Notes under the pieces: generated by a model
Database searches by the model: none
Told to the model about the DNA's origin: nothing
What the model saw: the letters and a program-made list of their open reading frames with translations, nothing else
Program-made: the position numbers and the translations under genes
In this document: positions 47,113-59,655 of the stretch, one piece after another
Numbering within the stretch: the stretch's first letter is position 1
How the letters are laid out: every line of letters starts with the position of its first letter
Source: Isoetes taiwanensis
Lineage: Eukaryota; Streptophyta; Lycopodiopsida; Isoetales; Isoetaceae
DNA: 64,000 nt
Assembly: GCA_021234155.1 (NCBI GenBank)
Contig: JAJEKV010000286.1
Span: 64,001 to 128,000 of the forward strand
Direction of reading: 5' to 3'

Positions 47113-50100
47113 GAAAAAGAGAGAATTGATCGAATTAGCCAAGAACCGGATGAAACCGGCTTGCATATTTGGAGCTTGATTTTACCTTCGGACTGACGAT
47201 ATTTTCCTTGTATTCGAATTGAATTCATGCAATTTCTTTGATTGTATGCCTATTCGATCCTACGGCCAAGACTTAGAGCTTGGGATTGATATTGTTTGCA
47301 CTGTGTGAACTGATTCAAATGAGAATCCAGAGCCTTGTTGCCAAATTTATGAGTATTTCTTATCGATCTTGTGACAAACATTTATTACGCTTGCATTATT
47401 CTACCCTTGCACATCACTCACGAAAAAAAGAGAAGTAGAAGCATTGCATTTAGACACCTAGAATACAAGCATATGATGGTCATAATATTTGCTTGATTGA
47501 TTGACATAGATCTCGGCCTGCACTTAAGGCCATTGCACTGCTTCTCAACTTTGCAGGTTGATATTTCATGGGAAACTTGAGTCATATACATCCTGTCCAG
47601 CATCGCATACCCAGGTTCTTCTCTAACTCCTATATAATGACAAATTGCAGATCTTTTAAATCCGGTCTCTTATACAAAAGTCTCGACTTAGACTCAACAA
47701 CCGGATGAGAATAATACATCATTGTGACCATGCTTACTATATGTGCATCCTTTTCCAAACCCTTCATTCAAACCTATTTCCTCTCCCGGATTTTTTTCCT
47801 TATTAATTTCTATGCTTCTATTGTAGGGTTACTTAGGGATCCTGTATTAGCCTTGAGTTAGGGATGCTTATGGGACGGAATGCTCATGAATTTATGATAC
47901 AAATGGAGTAGTTGAACTGAAGTTTGTAGAACCTATATTTGGGACAAAAGGCTATACTATATATTGGGTGGTGACACATGCAAAGATGCAATAGAAGTCG
48001 TGAAAAAATCTAACAAGCATATTCAAAGGCGTAACAATTGTGAGGAAAAGGTCAAGTTTATGAGTCAAAACAAATGCCCTTTGGCGATTTTTTTCCAGTA
48101 TAAATCGTTATCTTGAATAATGTATGTTTGAGACAAAGCTGATTAACTAAGTTTGTCATCAAATAGGTAAGATTGTCTTCTGAGTTTGTTAGATCAACGG
48201 TCGTGAAATAGAACCCAGCATTTCTTTTGATATGACGAGTTTGCAATGAAGAAATATGATTAAGGCTCACGTAAGCAATGTTGGCAAAATGAATAGTGTA
48301 TAAACTGCTAAATTTGCTCCATTTCCTTGCATTAAAGTTGTCATAGCCATGTTACCATGCAGGGGTTCACCATGGAATTTATATGTAATGGACATTAACT
48401 TCTAACAGAATCTTGGTTAGATCCTTTGTGCCTCAGTTCCTTAGTATCAGGGATTTCGAGTTGTAGTGTTTTCGTTGTAGTTTATTTTATTTTTGTGACG
48501 TTCCGGCAACGATTATACGGTCCCGGGGCGTATTGCATCTTTACTGCAAATCCTGCGTACACGCCGGATCCCAATCGGCGTGTATGCGGCCGATGTACCA
48601 AGCAAAGGAAGCCCTAGGGGCGGCTTGCAATGGTGCACACACTTAGCAATGTGCGCACTTTTAGACCTTTAACCCATTAAAGGTAGACCAAGGGTCATGG
48701 AAACCCTAAGCCTAACTGATAGCCTACATAAGGCACCAAACCCTAACTTTCCCTTTTTCGCCCACAGACCTTCCGAGCTCCGATTCGCGCGCCAGAACAG
48801 AGACATGGACACCTTCGGATCGAGAGGAGTGAACCAGAGATCAGGTATTTGGTCGATTGAATAGCCTAAACCTTATTCCAGCCTTCGAACCAGTAGGTTT
48901 AGCCTATTAAATCACCCTTAGTAGCCAAGCAGATCCTGAGATTGACTCTAACTAAAGAACCTAACTCTATGAATTAGATTAGTTCTTATTACTTATGTGA
49001 TATGATGGCCGGATGTGATACGTGGACTCATTGTATTGGGAAGGGGGGTAGAGACTTAAAGCTTAGTAGATGATGCTCCTAGCTAGTCCCTCTTAGTGCA
49101 TTACTAGATTTAGCCCTGTGCACGGGAGCCCACTGGTTGTTGTGGGTGAAGGGGCGGGCCGGCTTAGAATGAGGTTAGGTGTTGACCCTTGACCGATCCC
49201 TCTGTGGTGTGTAAGGCCCTACGAGGGGATCAGAGTGACTAGGTCTAATGGCTTGCCGAGTGTGGGTAAGGCATGGGCTGCGACACGTGGGGTGGAGTTC
49301 ACCTTCCCGGTGGGTTAAGTCGAACAAGGGCGTTGGCCCCTCTAGTCACCTTGGGTCAGCATGGAGATCTCGGTGGGAGTGATCCCTACCTGCCCCATCG
49401 AACTGGGGGAGATGCAACCCGGGGAATAGCCCCTTTGGCTATGCATCCAGGAGGGGCTCTGATCGGTCCCAACACTTTTCAACCTACTCACGCAAAGTGT
49501 GCACGGGAGGGGCGGATGGAGTGGACAACCCTAAGCCATGTTCTTATACCCGGCCCAATCCATTGTCATGATTACATGCGCCTTTGAACTCACGGAGACC
49601 CAAGCTTGTCGGTCATCCCCACGAGAGTCACGAGCCTTGGGTAGGAACTTCCTTGTATTGTCGATCTTTGTCTATGCGGATGTTGATGTGCCACCCGCCG
49701 AGGTGGATATATGATGTTATGTTCTTGGCGTGTATGTTTTACGCTTCCACGGCTAGGTAGGCCCCGAGGGGCGCGGGGTAAAATGACCCCTTCACTCTTC
49801 CCCAATTGTGGACTCTAGGCGGTCCCGATGATATGTGGGAGGGCCCGTATCGGTGTGGGCACAAAGGGGATGAACTCCTGTTTGTATACGGTCGCGCGGG
49901 CATCGTACGCAGCGTGAGGGACGTCCGCAGTGGTATCGAGAATGACCGGTATCTGAGTAGGGGCGTCCGCGTGGTATCGAGAATGTTCTTGGAGACCAAG
50001 AGCAAAAAGCAGCGCCCATGCTCGGTGGTACTAACTTGATAGGATCCCGAAACCGAAAAGTGGGAAATTTTTTTCTCATTTTTGTAGTTTATGCTAAGCT

Positions 50101-50657
50101 AGTGCTTGATTAAGTGAGTGGGAAAATTTTTTTCTCTCATGGGAAATTTTGTTCTCATTTTTGTAGTTTATGCTAAGCTAGTAGCAGTTAAGTGAGTGGG
50201 AAAATTTTTTTCTCATTTTTGTAGTTTATGCTAAGCTAGTAACAGTTATTAAGTGAATTGGAACATAATAAGACTAATATTAATGGCCAAGCCTTAGACT
50301 TAGAACCAAGACCCTTAAGCTAGATAGAGACAGCATCTGCATCGTTTATGTTTAAAACATGATTCTTAATTAGATTTAAGCTTTAATAATGTTAGATAAT
50401 ATTTAATAATGTTAGATAATATTAATGGCCAAGCCTTAGAACTTAGAACTATGAACTATGAACTATGAACTATGAACTATGAACTATGAACTATGAACTA
50501 TGCACTATGCACTATGCACTATGCACGAAAGGTCTAAACTATGAACGAAAGGTCTAAATTAAGCCATGTAATAGGAGCCGCAGAAGAGCTAGAGGCGGAA
50601 CTTCTTGAAGACATCGAAGTCCCAGCTGATGTACAGACAGATAAGGAGAGGAGACCG
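47113..50657 (+). repeat. tandem triplication, unit 3 (3545 bp)
   Basis: Flank, LTR and leader again. This copy runs on into the unique element interior at 50668. Its flank and LTR differ from unit 1 mainly at CHG sites, while its last ~450 bp are again nearly identical. Confidence 0.92.
48494..49929 (+). mobile_element. LARD LTR, unit 3
   Basis: The copy continuous with the element interior. The end reads ACGTCCGCA, followed by GTGGTATCGAGAATG, a garbled primer site. Confidence 0.88.
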
Positions 50658-50825
50658 AAAAGACAGACCCAAGAGAGGGAAGGGCAACGACACACCGCAT
50701 ATAGGGACGTCGAGCGATCACCGCATTCCTCACGACGAACATACACATTAAGGAGGAGCATCTTTTTCAAGGGATCACATCGACGAATACTCTTCGCAAC
50801 TTGGCGTGACGAGCAAACGCGATAG
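50541..50825 (+). CDS. small leader reading frame of the LARD, unrecognised
   Basis: 94 codons: an acidic first part (EELEAELLEDIEVPADVQ) and a basic second part (KERRPKRQ). Not recognised as gag. The first half is present in all three units and is cut at the unit junctions. Only the open frame supports it. Confidence 0.25.
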   Translation: MNERSKLSHVIGAAEELEAELLEDIEVPADVQTDKERRPKRQTQEREGQRHTAYRDVERSPHSSRRTYTLRRSIFFKGSHRRILFATWRDEQTR

Positions 50826-53800
50826 GAGGAGGGGAAACCCTAAAGGAGTATAAACATTTAAGTAGATCTTCGTAGTTGTTTTGGAAAAGTGGATGAATTA
50901 AAATCCCAATGTAAATGTGTATATGTGTATTGTATATCTCGGGTATTCACATATATAGTGGAGAAACATGAGTTTAGAGTCATGTTTTACGGATGTAGCG
51001 CTTAGATCAAGAAGCTCCTTCACTTCGACTACCAAAGGAGGAAGCAAGAAAGCACAACTATAGTCCAAGATCAAAATGGAAGAGCAAGTACGAGGGAGAA
51101 AACGGACCCGAGCCCAAGCAAAACCGACTCCAAACACCGGGGAAGTGCCCTCAAGTAGAAGACCGCTCGTCCACCCAATGTCGAGAATAAGAGACAACAC
51201 CGGTCATGTCAAGATCATCCACACAAGACGGGGACATCGTCCGGCGTATAACACTACCTCTTGTGGCGGCGTGGCAACACTTGACGAACTTATGACATGA
51301 GTGGCATCAACAATAGAAGGAGGAACGACCCGACATCAACGAGCCAACTAAGAAGGCAACATCTCGACGACCATAATTCCACCTTGTGGTAATATAGGGT
51401 GATGCGCTCCCGGGATGCGCTATGACACGTGTATCGGATGGAGATGCACTTCACGAAAGGCAACTGCGGCGAGGAGATATGCCTTCAACAACTAGGTGAT
51501 GGCCGTCGGGTACTCCTACCGGTAATTAGAAGAGAAGAAGCCGATCATATCTCCGACATGTGGCACGTCAAGCGCCCAAGATAGAAGCATTCGACACCTT
51601 AACGACAAGGATAGCAATCTGAAGCACCTTCGCAAAAAGAGAGTTCAAGATAATAGCGGGGCTATTCAACGACAAGAGTATATCTAAAGGCGGTACTTCT
51701 TCAACTCAAGGGTCAAGTTGCAGATATAAGGATCCATCATCCCAACAATATAGCCAGCAGGGAGGAGAGCCATGAAGCTTTACTTGACAGAGAGACCGAG
51801 ATGCATAGAGGGACAAAGGTCAAGAACTGAAAGCTGGAGAAGTGCTAGCAACCGACTTCTTCCACGAAGCTCCCCTAGAGGCAAGCGGGGAGGATCAAAA
51901 CCGACGAGCATAATCAAAGCCACGGAAGGTACCTCAAAACAAGAAGACGGCATAGCACTGTGGAACGCGACAACGTCCAAGCCATGTGATCGAGGGGATC
52001 AAACAAGGAAGTTTGGAAGCTCGATGGAGAAGCAACTAGGCGAGGCGAGCCGATGACTTGCACGCGGACTTGCATGCAACTTGGTGAACCCAAGGATGGA
52101 CGATTCAAAGAACAACTGCAGAAGAGAACAACTCCAGAGGAGTATAGCCAAAGAATCGCCAAGACCTCAAGAGGCGCCTTCAAATAGCTTCAAGTATCAT
52201 GAAGGGGGGAACAATTACCGCCCGAGAACAGGATCAGGAAGCAGACCGAAATGTCGAAGCATCAACGACCATCACACCTTTAGTTAGAATGTGATGCAAA
52301 GCGTGTTGTGCCATAGCTGACAAATACCGGAGGGCCCAAGTATATCAACAAGTTACCCCGGAGTACGAGCTGACGTACAAATAGGAGGATATATATCGTC
52401 AACACCATTGCACCGGGAGGAACACCGATGACATTGCAATAACGACAAGAGGACTTGACGTATGACACGTCGATGGAGTCGAAGAAACAATATCGGATAC
52501 AGAGTCGTCCTTTAGCTGCCAAGACAAAGAGTTCAAGATGAAAGATCTCTTTCAAACGGCGCCACGTTCAGGCTTTTGAAAAGCGGCATGCAAGATTTCA
52601 AGTGATCAACTACACCAGCAAGCCACCAGCAATGAGAGGCTTCTAACGAACAAAGTCAACCTCTACATCAAAGGGGAGCCACCATCAAGGAGACTGAAGT
52701 ATCGAGCGACTCGGAAGAACGTTACCTTGCTGCTTCAAGCAAGCAACGAGTGGATGAGCTTCTAGCAAGCTCGAGGATCTAAGGCCATGTGGCCTAGTAG
52801 GTTAAATGTACGGACGGCAACATCCATATTGGGATTAGAAGGCATTTCCAGATATTCTCGTTGAAAGGATTGCCCCAATATTGAGCTACGCGTCAAGGAT
52901 TGGGAAGGAAACGCATAGGAGTAACTAAAATTATACACGATTGTTAACAGACATCCAACATATTGAAACCACTTGGTGAGATTGATCTCCTCGCTAAGAA
53001 GGATTCATTGCTAGGATAATTGTTGACCATATATAAATCTAGTACCTCCAAAGAATAATCCAACCGAAAGAAAAGAAGTAATCTAACAAGTCCGGCCAAC
53101 TTGTTACGATGGCATCAATTCGATTGGTAGGAATATTCCAAGAGTTTAAATAACTAAGAAAGGGGGAATCTCTAGAATATAAAAGAATAATACATGTAAG
53201 GTACATCTAAAATAAGAATTATAGTAATCAAATAGTCTTTTGAGACAAAAGGAATTGTCATGATGACAAAACCTTGTGGTTTAGAATCGTTATAACTAAG
53301 TAGTTAACCCATAACTATATTGAAATAAATGATAACATAAGATGTATATCCATCTTAGATGGTTATATACGTCAGCTAAGGCTAGTAAATTAATGCGCTA
53401 AGTAAGAAGCGTATAACCTCTTAAGGGGAGAGAATAGATATGACGTTGTGTACAACATCATTGAAGGGGTGCAGGACCATTTTCTTTTCGAAGAAAGTGG
53501 GAGCGCTCAATCTTATGATTGAACGTACTTGCATCGAATTGACCGACCCGTAGAATAGAGTTCAACGTAAAATAGATAGATACCTTAGTGCTCAGGAGGC
53601 CTTCAACGTGCGAGGCTGACGTGATAGCTAACTACACCAATGAAGTGGAGCAAAAGTATGAGAGCAATGCAACGACCAAGTCATCTCCAACCGGCCCAAT
53701 GGGTGGATGCGTTCTAGCCTTAGGAAAGGTGTGCGCATGTATTATAAGCTTTAATGTGTCTTATTGATAAGTTAAATATAGATGCTAATAACTGCATAGA

Positions 53801-54300
53801 AATTGTTGTACGTATATGTATCATAGGGAGATAAGTTAAATAACAACGATAATGTGAGGTAGCATGTTAATTAATCCTTCGCAAGGATGCAATTCCTTCC
53901 AAGGATAGCTATATGACCTCGGGGTCCTTATAAATATAAATAGAAAATAGAATTCGAATATACTTAAGTGCATCTTAGGAATATACTTCCAAGGGTCATG
54001 CAGGACCCAAGGAAGAGAATAAGAAGCACATCTAATTCTTGTGTATGATAATTAAAACCTTGTCTATGATACAATAGGTCTAAATCAGGGTTATTGTTTA
54101 AATAATCGCGATCTAAAGTCGTTAAATATTGCAAAGCTTAGAGTAAATATAATTGTACTATCGGAAGTAATGTATCCGATACTATGATAATGTTAATTCA
54201 TAAATATTACCTTAGGGTAATTATGTTAATCACATGCATTAAAGAAGCCAGCAAAAATCGGCTCAGGCATGTCGATTTGTGTTTAGACTAGTTTCATGTG
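50826..54300. other. non-coding interior of the LARD
   Basis: Short frames only, none over about 100 codons. No capsid, protease, RT or integrase motif was seen in any frame. The first part (50668-52800) is richer in CG than the rest. Confidence 0.7.
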
Positions 54301-54316
54301 TAGTTAAGATTAATCT

Positions 54317-54510
54317 ACGCATGCAACCTATGCCAGGTATGGGTTGCATGCGTATTTACCGATGATGGGACCACTACGGTGATCTCTAGGACGTGGTGTA
54401 ATGTCAATGTAGGCATGACCGCGGTTCCGCTTGGATGAGTGGAAGGTAGATTAAAAAGTCTACTTCCGTCCCACGGAAGTAGATGACCTCGAGAGATAAG
54501 AGGTCATTCA
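54317..54510. repeat. cluster of three strong hairpins in the LARD interior
   Basis: Hairpin 1: ACGCATGCAACC (54317-54328) with GGTTGCATGCGT (54342-54353), 12 bp. Hairpin 2: TCTACTTCCGT (54459-54469) with ACGGAAGTAGA (54473-54483), 11 bp, loop CCC. Hairpin 3: ATGACCTC with GAGGTCAT, about 54483-54508. All are perfect. Confidence 0.85.
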
Positions 54511-54847
54511 GGAATGCATTGATAGGAAAAGCACCTCTAGCCCCATATATGCATTGATAGGAGGAATCTGTCCTTCATGCCCCATATACGGGAAGGACCT
54601 ATCCTCCACGTTAGGCAACTAAAGGTGTAGGCATGAGCGGCATATAGGCATTATAGGGCGCTGCCTCCACGGCCACGATGGAAGAAGCATCCTCTACCTA
54701 CGCTGGGAGATTAGCCATGCATTCATGTAGATAGGTGGGGTGGTCACCATATAACCAAAATTTTATTAATAATTAAAATGGTTCTAACGTAGTGTCGACC
54801 TGCGGGCCAATAGAGTGCTCCGGAGGGCAAGGAGGTCGAGCTACAAA

Positions 54848-55380
54848 GACTTGCAACACAAATTCTATTATAATGTGTTGCAAGGGATGAAGAGTACCTT
54901 AGAAGTGTAAATTTTGTATGAAATTGATAAACTTTGATAAACTTAAATGTTGTATTAAGTAAGGTTAATAATTACCTTGCGTGGATTAAGTTATAAAGTC
55001 ATAAGTTAATTGGATAATGAGATAGTACAGTAATGTCTTAAACATTACCTTAGAGTAATTCTAATAATTAAGATAGTAAGTATGTAATTATAGATATTGT
55101 AAAATTAGTACAGGATTTTAAGGTGCGAAGACTTGCAACACAAATTTTGTTGGAATGTGTTGCAAGGAATGAAGAGTACCTTAAATAATAATTGTATATG
55201 AAAGTGTTAAATTGTGATAAACTAAATGTTGTCATAACGGAGACTAATAAGTACCTTGTTCTAATAGAAGTTACGATTTGACAAGTTATTTGATAATGTA
55301 ATGGCGTAATAATGATTTAAAAATATTACCTTAAGATAATCTTAATAAATGTGTAAGTATTATAGTAGTATATCGTATGC
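54848..55380. repeat. tandem repeat upstream of the polypurine tract, period about 280 bp
   Basis: Each copy starts with ACTTGCAACACAAATT, whose 10-bp hairpin is TTGCAACACA/TGTGTTGCAA (54851-54883 and 55133-55165), then GATGAAGAGTACCTTA and AT-rich sequence with TACCTTA blocks. Confidence 0.85.
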
Positions 55381-55454
55381 ATCGGGTTGATTGCGGGGTT
55401 AGGAAGATTCCAAGGTGGGGAGACCCACGATCTTTGCCGGACAAACATCATTTC

Positions 55455-55467
55455 AAGGTGGGGAGAA
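55455..55467 (+). other. polypurine tract
   Basis: AAGGTGGGGAGAA abuts the 3' LTR and is the expected plus-strand primer. Confidence 0.85.
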
Positions 55468-56961
55468 TGTGACGTTCCAGATAGTATACGGTCCCGTGGA
55501 CGTATATTGATCAGACCGGCCACGCCGCATTACCGCCGGCCCCAATCGACGGTATGCGCCGACGTGTACCCAAGCAAGAGCCCTAGGGGGCAGCTTGCAA
55601 TGGTGCGCATTACACTTAGCAATGTATGCGCGCACTTTTAGACCTTTAACCCATTAAAGGTAGACCAAGGGTCATGGAAACCTAAACCTAACCGATAGCC
55701 TACATAAGGCACCAAACCCTAACTTTCCCTTTTTTCGCCCACGCACCTTCCGAACTCAGGTTCGCTACCGAGGAGGCAATTCCAACTCCCACGACCGCCT
55801 GCGCGCAGCCTTGTCGATCATCCTTCCCGGACCGCATCCCCGGCGTAGCAGAGACATGGACGCTTCGGATCGAGAGGAGTGAACCAGTGGATCAGGTATT
55901 TGGTCGATTGAATAGCCTAAACCTTATTCCGGCCTTTGAACAAAAGAGGTTTAGCCTATTAAATCACCCTTAGTAGCCAAGCAGATCCTGAGATTGACTC
56001 TAACTAAAGAACCTAACTCTATGAATTAGTTTAGTTCTTATTACTTATGTGATATGATGGACGGATGTATTCTGTGGACTCATTGTATTGGGAAGGGGGG
56101 TAGAGACTTAAAGCTTAGTAGATGATGCTCCTAGCTAGTCCCTCTTAGTGCATTACTAGATTTTGGCCCAGGCACGTGAGCCCACCGGTTGTGGGTGAAG
56201 GGGGCCGACCGGCTTAGAATGAGGTTAGGTTCTCGACCCTTGACCGATCCCTCGGTGTGTAAGGTCTACCGGGGGATCGAGTGACTAGGTCTAATGGCTT
56301 GCCACCGAGTGTGGGTAAGGCATGGGCTCGACACGCGTGGGGTGGAGTTCACCTTCCGATTGGGTTAGGGTCAATAAGGGCAAAGGGCCCTCTAGTCACC
56401 TTGGGTCAACATGTAGATCTCTGGAGGGAGTGACCCCTACCGCCCCATCGGGACCGGGGAGATGTAACCGGGAATAGCCCCTTTGGCTATGCACCCGAAT
56501 GGCTGATCGAGTCCCAACACTTTTCAACCTACTCGCAAAGTGTGCATGGGAGGGGCGGATGGAGTGGACAACCCTAAGCCATGTTCTTATGCCGCCCAAT
56601 CCATTGTCATGATTACATCGCCTTGAACTCACGGAGACCCAAGCTTGTCACCATCCCCGGAGTCCGAGCCTTGGGTAGGAACTTCCTTTGTATTGTGCTG
56701 ATCATTGTCTATGCAGATGTTGATGTGCCACCCTTCGAGGTGGATATATGATGTTATGTTACTGACGTGTATGTTTATGCTTCCGCAGCTAGGTAGGCCC
56801 TGAGGAAGACGGGGTAAAATGACCCCTTCACTCTTCCCACTGTGGACTCCAGATGGTCACAGTGATATGTGGAGGGCCCTGTATCAGTATGGAGCTGGTA
56901 CAGGGGATGAACTCCTGTTTGTATATGGTGCGGACATCGTATATGAGTAGGGGACGTCACA
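55468..56961 (+). mobile_element. LARD 3' LTR
   Basis: About 1494 bp. It includes about 70 bp around 55770-55850 not seen in the other copies. Its last 270 bp match unit 1 closely and its middle is diverged at CG and CHG sites. Confidence 0.9.
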
Positions 56962-57670
56962 ATTTTGTTCCATTTTCTGGTGTGTTGTTTGAGCATTTGC
57001 TTCTCTTTGCTATTTTATTGTGTCTATATACTATTTATACGGTTAGATTTCACCATTATTAGAAAATATGTGCCAGAAAATAGCTAGCATGAACTCAAAT
57101 AAACATGATATTTTGAACTGATATAGCTAGATACCTTCCTTTAGAAGCCAGATTATGAGACAAAACAAATGTCCTTTGGTAGTTTCTTCCAGGTGGTGTA
57201 ATATTGAATAAGGTATGTTCGAGATAAGTTTATAAACTAAGTCTGTCATCAAATGCAGAATTATAATGTGCCAGAATGAAATTTCCAGTTAAGATTGTCT
57301 TAGAACTTTGTTAGATCAACAGTTGTGAAGTAATATGATGACTTTGCAATGAACAGACTTCGTAGTTTGTACATACTTATCTGCTTAGATGGATTTGCAG
57401 ATTCCTGTGTGTCCAACCTGTAGAGGCAAGATTTCTGGATATTGTCACAAATATTGTTACAAGATGCAGAAGGGAGTACATGTGCACATACCTTAATGAC
57501 TAACCAATGACATTGTAATTCAGGTTACAGGTCACGTCGATGTTGGGCAAAATAGGTGTTGTATAAAGTGCTAAATTCACTCCCTTTTCTTTTGTTAAAG
57601 TAGTCAAAGTCATGTTATCATGCAGGTGTTCACCAGGGAATTTGTGTGCACTTATAGACATTAGAAGTAG
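56962..57670. repeat. right host flank with diverged copy of the left flank
   Basis: 57151-57670 aligns with 40999-41340 in order (CAAAACAAATG-CCTTTGG, GTTAGATCAACAGT, TTTGCAATGAA, CATGCAGG-GTTCACC), roughly 75-80% by eye with one insertion. This is an older tandem duplication of about 0.6 kb, interrupted by the LARD. Confidence 0.75.
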
Positions 57671-58910
57671 AGAGAGGGAATTACCTTCTGCTCTACTATT
57701 TCCATCAGCTATCTTGATGCCATCTCAGAGATTAGCATTGATGTAATTGGTCTTCATGTTTTTTGGCTGATGAAAAAGGCAATTTTGAAACGGTGAATTG
57801 GAGAAATACTTTAAATAATTGATCTGTTAGCGTAGTAAATTCAAACAAAGGTATGGAAGCTTTGCGGTTTGCTTAGCATAGCAGAGCTAACAAATCCAAG
57901 CGTTGCATCTTCTCACACTAACTAAAGCCATATCATTATTTATGGCCATACCAGTTGTGCAATATTGGGAGATATATTTGCTTCTAGATTCTTTTTGTTT
58001 TTATTGCATATCCACCTTTTTCTCTTAAATAGTTGTTTGTGGTTACAGTTGTGTTGGATCCAAATGTTACTTATTTGTATAATGGTAAAGATCACGAACT
58101 TCATTATAATTTGATTCTATTGTTTAAGTAGTGCCTATAGACCATCCATGATTTGTAAACACTACTATGTCCATTATACCCATGAAAACACCCACTTTTT
58201 GACCCTCTACATTTTCCCCAAGACATATAAATATAAATTATATTTCATGATGCGCCATCACATGACATAGGATTCCTAAGGAAATATGTTTTTAACTACC
58301 TATAGATTTCAATATCTACAAGATCAACATTAACTTGCTATCTTTGATAGTTATCTATCAATGAACTACTAGCACTACTTCTAGTAGGTAAAACTAATAA
58401 TCTAGATGACCATGTTTTACTTCTAGGTGGCCATATTTTATTTAAGGCAACAAGATCTTATCTCATGCATTATTCTTCGTGCTTACAGGCCCATTGGAAA
58501 GACCTAGGCTGGATGCCAAGCCAAGGTTGAGCACCTTGGATAACGAAAGGTATTAATGCAGAAGATGTTCCCATCATAGTTTGATAATCTTCTTAGCGTC
58601 TGCCATCATGGGTCAAGCATCTCTTCGAAATATGTTAGAAAATTATGTGAATAGAGGCTAACTTTACTTTTTTTTGGAAAATTCGCTACCTCCCTCTAAG
58701 CCAAACTAATAAAATCATTTTGGATAATCTATCAAATATCAACAAAACAAAAAAGCTACCTCAATATAAAAAACCCAAGCCTAACAAATAAAGACTAACA
58801 TATTCAAACATACATCCGAGATTAAATTCATAATTCATAATATTGTGCACAATGGTTTTTTTTTATCTTCATCAATGAATCTTAAAGGATTGCTCTTTCT
58901 TCCCAATATA
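57671..58910. other. unassigned AT-rich DNA
   Basis: No gene, RNA or element recognised. Confidence 0.45.
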
Positions 58911-59031
58911 TCTATCTATATATATTACTCTTCTATTCTATTCTATTCTTCCTTCCCACAACTTTTGTTTTTCGTTCCACCACCTCTTCAAATTGTTACT
59001 AAAGCCCGGCAACGTCGGGCACCATAACTAG
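58911..59031 (+). mobile_element. candidate 121-bp mini-Helitron
   Basis: The 3' end is firm: near-perfect hairpin GCCCGGC-AAC-GTCGGGC (59004-59020), ACCATAA, CTAG at 59028-59031, then T. The subterminal 50 bp match the terminus at 6914. A 5' end of the form A|TCTATCTATATATATTAC at 58911 would make an element of only 121 bp, with a (TTCTA) run inside. The 5' assignment is tentative. Confidence 0.55.
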
Positions 59032-59655
59032 TCTACTACTAGATGGGCTTTAGTTCTCTACCGTCTTAATTCCTACAACACAGGAGGAACAAAAAGAGAG
59101 CATCAACTATACATGCATCGATTCATCCATAACTTCATCAAAGCATAAAATAGAGACTAATCACACATCTACTCATATAAGGATTAGTTAGAAGATCAAT
59201 CTATCTAGGAACTAACTGGTGTCTTGGCTTGATCTGTTATCCCCGAGGTTTTCGATGGTTGGCTGGTTGGACAGGTGTGAACAAGCAATTGTTCCTTCTT
59301 CAAATCTCCCAAGTCGAATTGGGGCAGAATTGGGCTAGAGACCTACTTGAATACTTTCCAAATAGGTAAGTAGCCTGGGCCAATCGAGTTGGTCCGGGTG
59401 GCTTTATCCCATTGGTCAATTTATTCTAATTACTAATAATTAGCTAGACATGTAATCATTAAATAGTTTAATTAACTAATATCCTAGCATAGCTAACTTA
59501 AACCATTTTAGTTTACTCTACAATGGTCCCAAAATACCCATAGTGATGTGTCAGTATTTATATGTATACCATATAAATATGTGGAACATCACAGAATCAA
59601 AATTTCTACACTGTTACTGTGCAGTAAGATGGGATCTTGTCCTCCAGGATTCCCA
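59032..59655. other. unassigned DNA
   Basis: No feature recognised. Confidence 0.4.

Larger units (their letters stand above)
41435..56961 (+). mobile_element. LARD-like non-autonomous Gypsy-type LTR element (expanded by triplication)
   Basis: Outer LTRs 41435-42852 and 55468-56961 begin TGTGACGTTC and the left one ends GGGGACGTCACA, giving TGTGACGT/ACGTCACA inverted termini. The five bases before the left LTR and after the right LTR are both ATTTT (41430-41434 and 56962-56966), a target-site duplication. The left LTR is followed by TGGTATCAGA, the primer site for initiator tRNA-Met. The right LTR is preceded directly by the polypurine tract AAGGTGGGGAGAA (55455-55467). The unique interior (50668-55467) has no gag or pol motif, so movement would depend on enzymes from another element. 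The triplication happened after insertion. Confidence 0.9.

Noticed and set aside
44972-49929. LTRs of units 2 and 3 as independent retrotransposon insertions
   Set aside because: All three are preceded by the same host sequence and followed by the same leader, so they are copies of one insertion.
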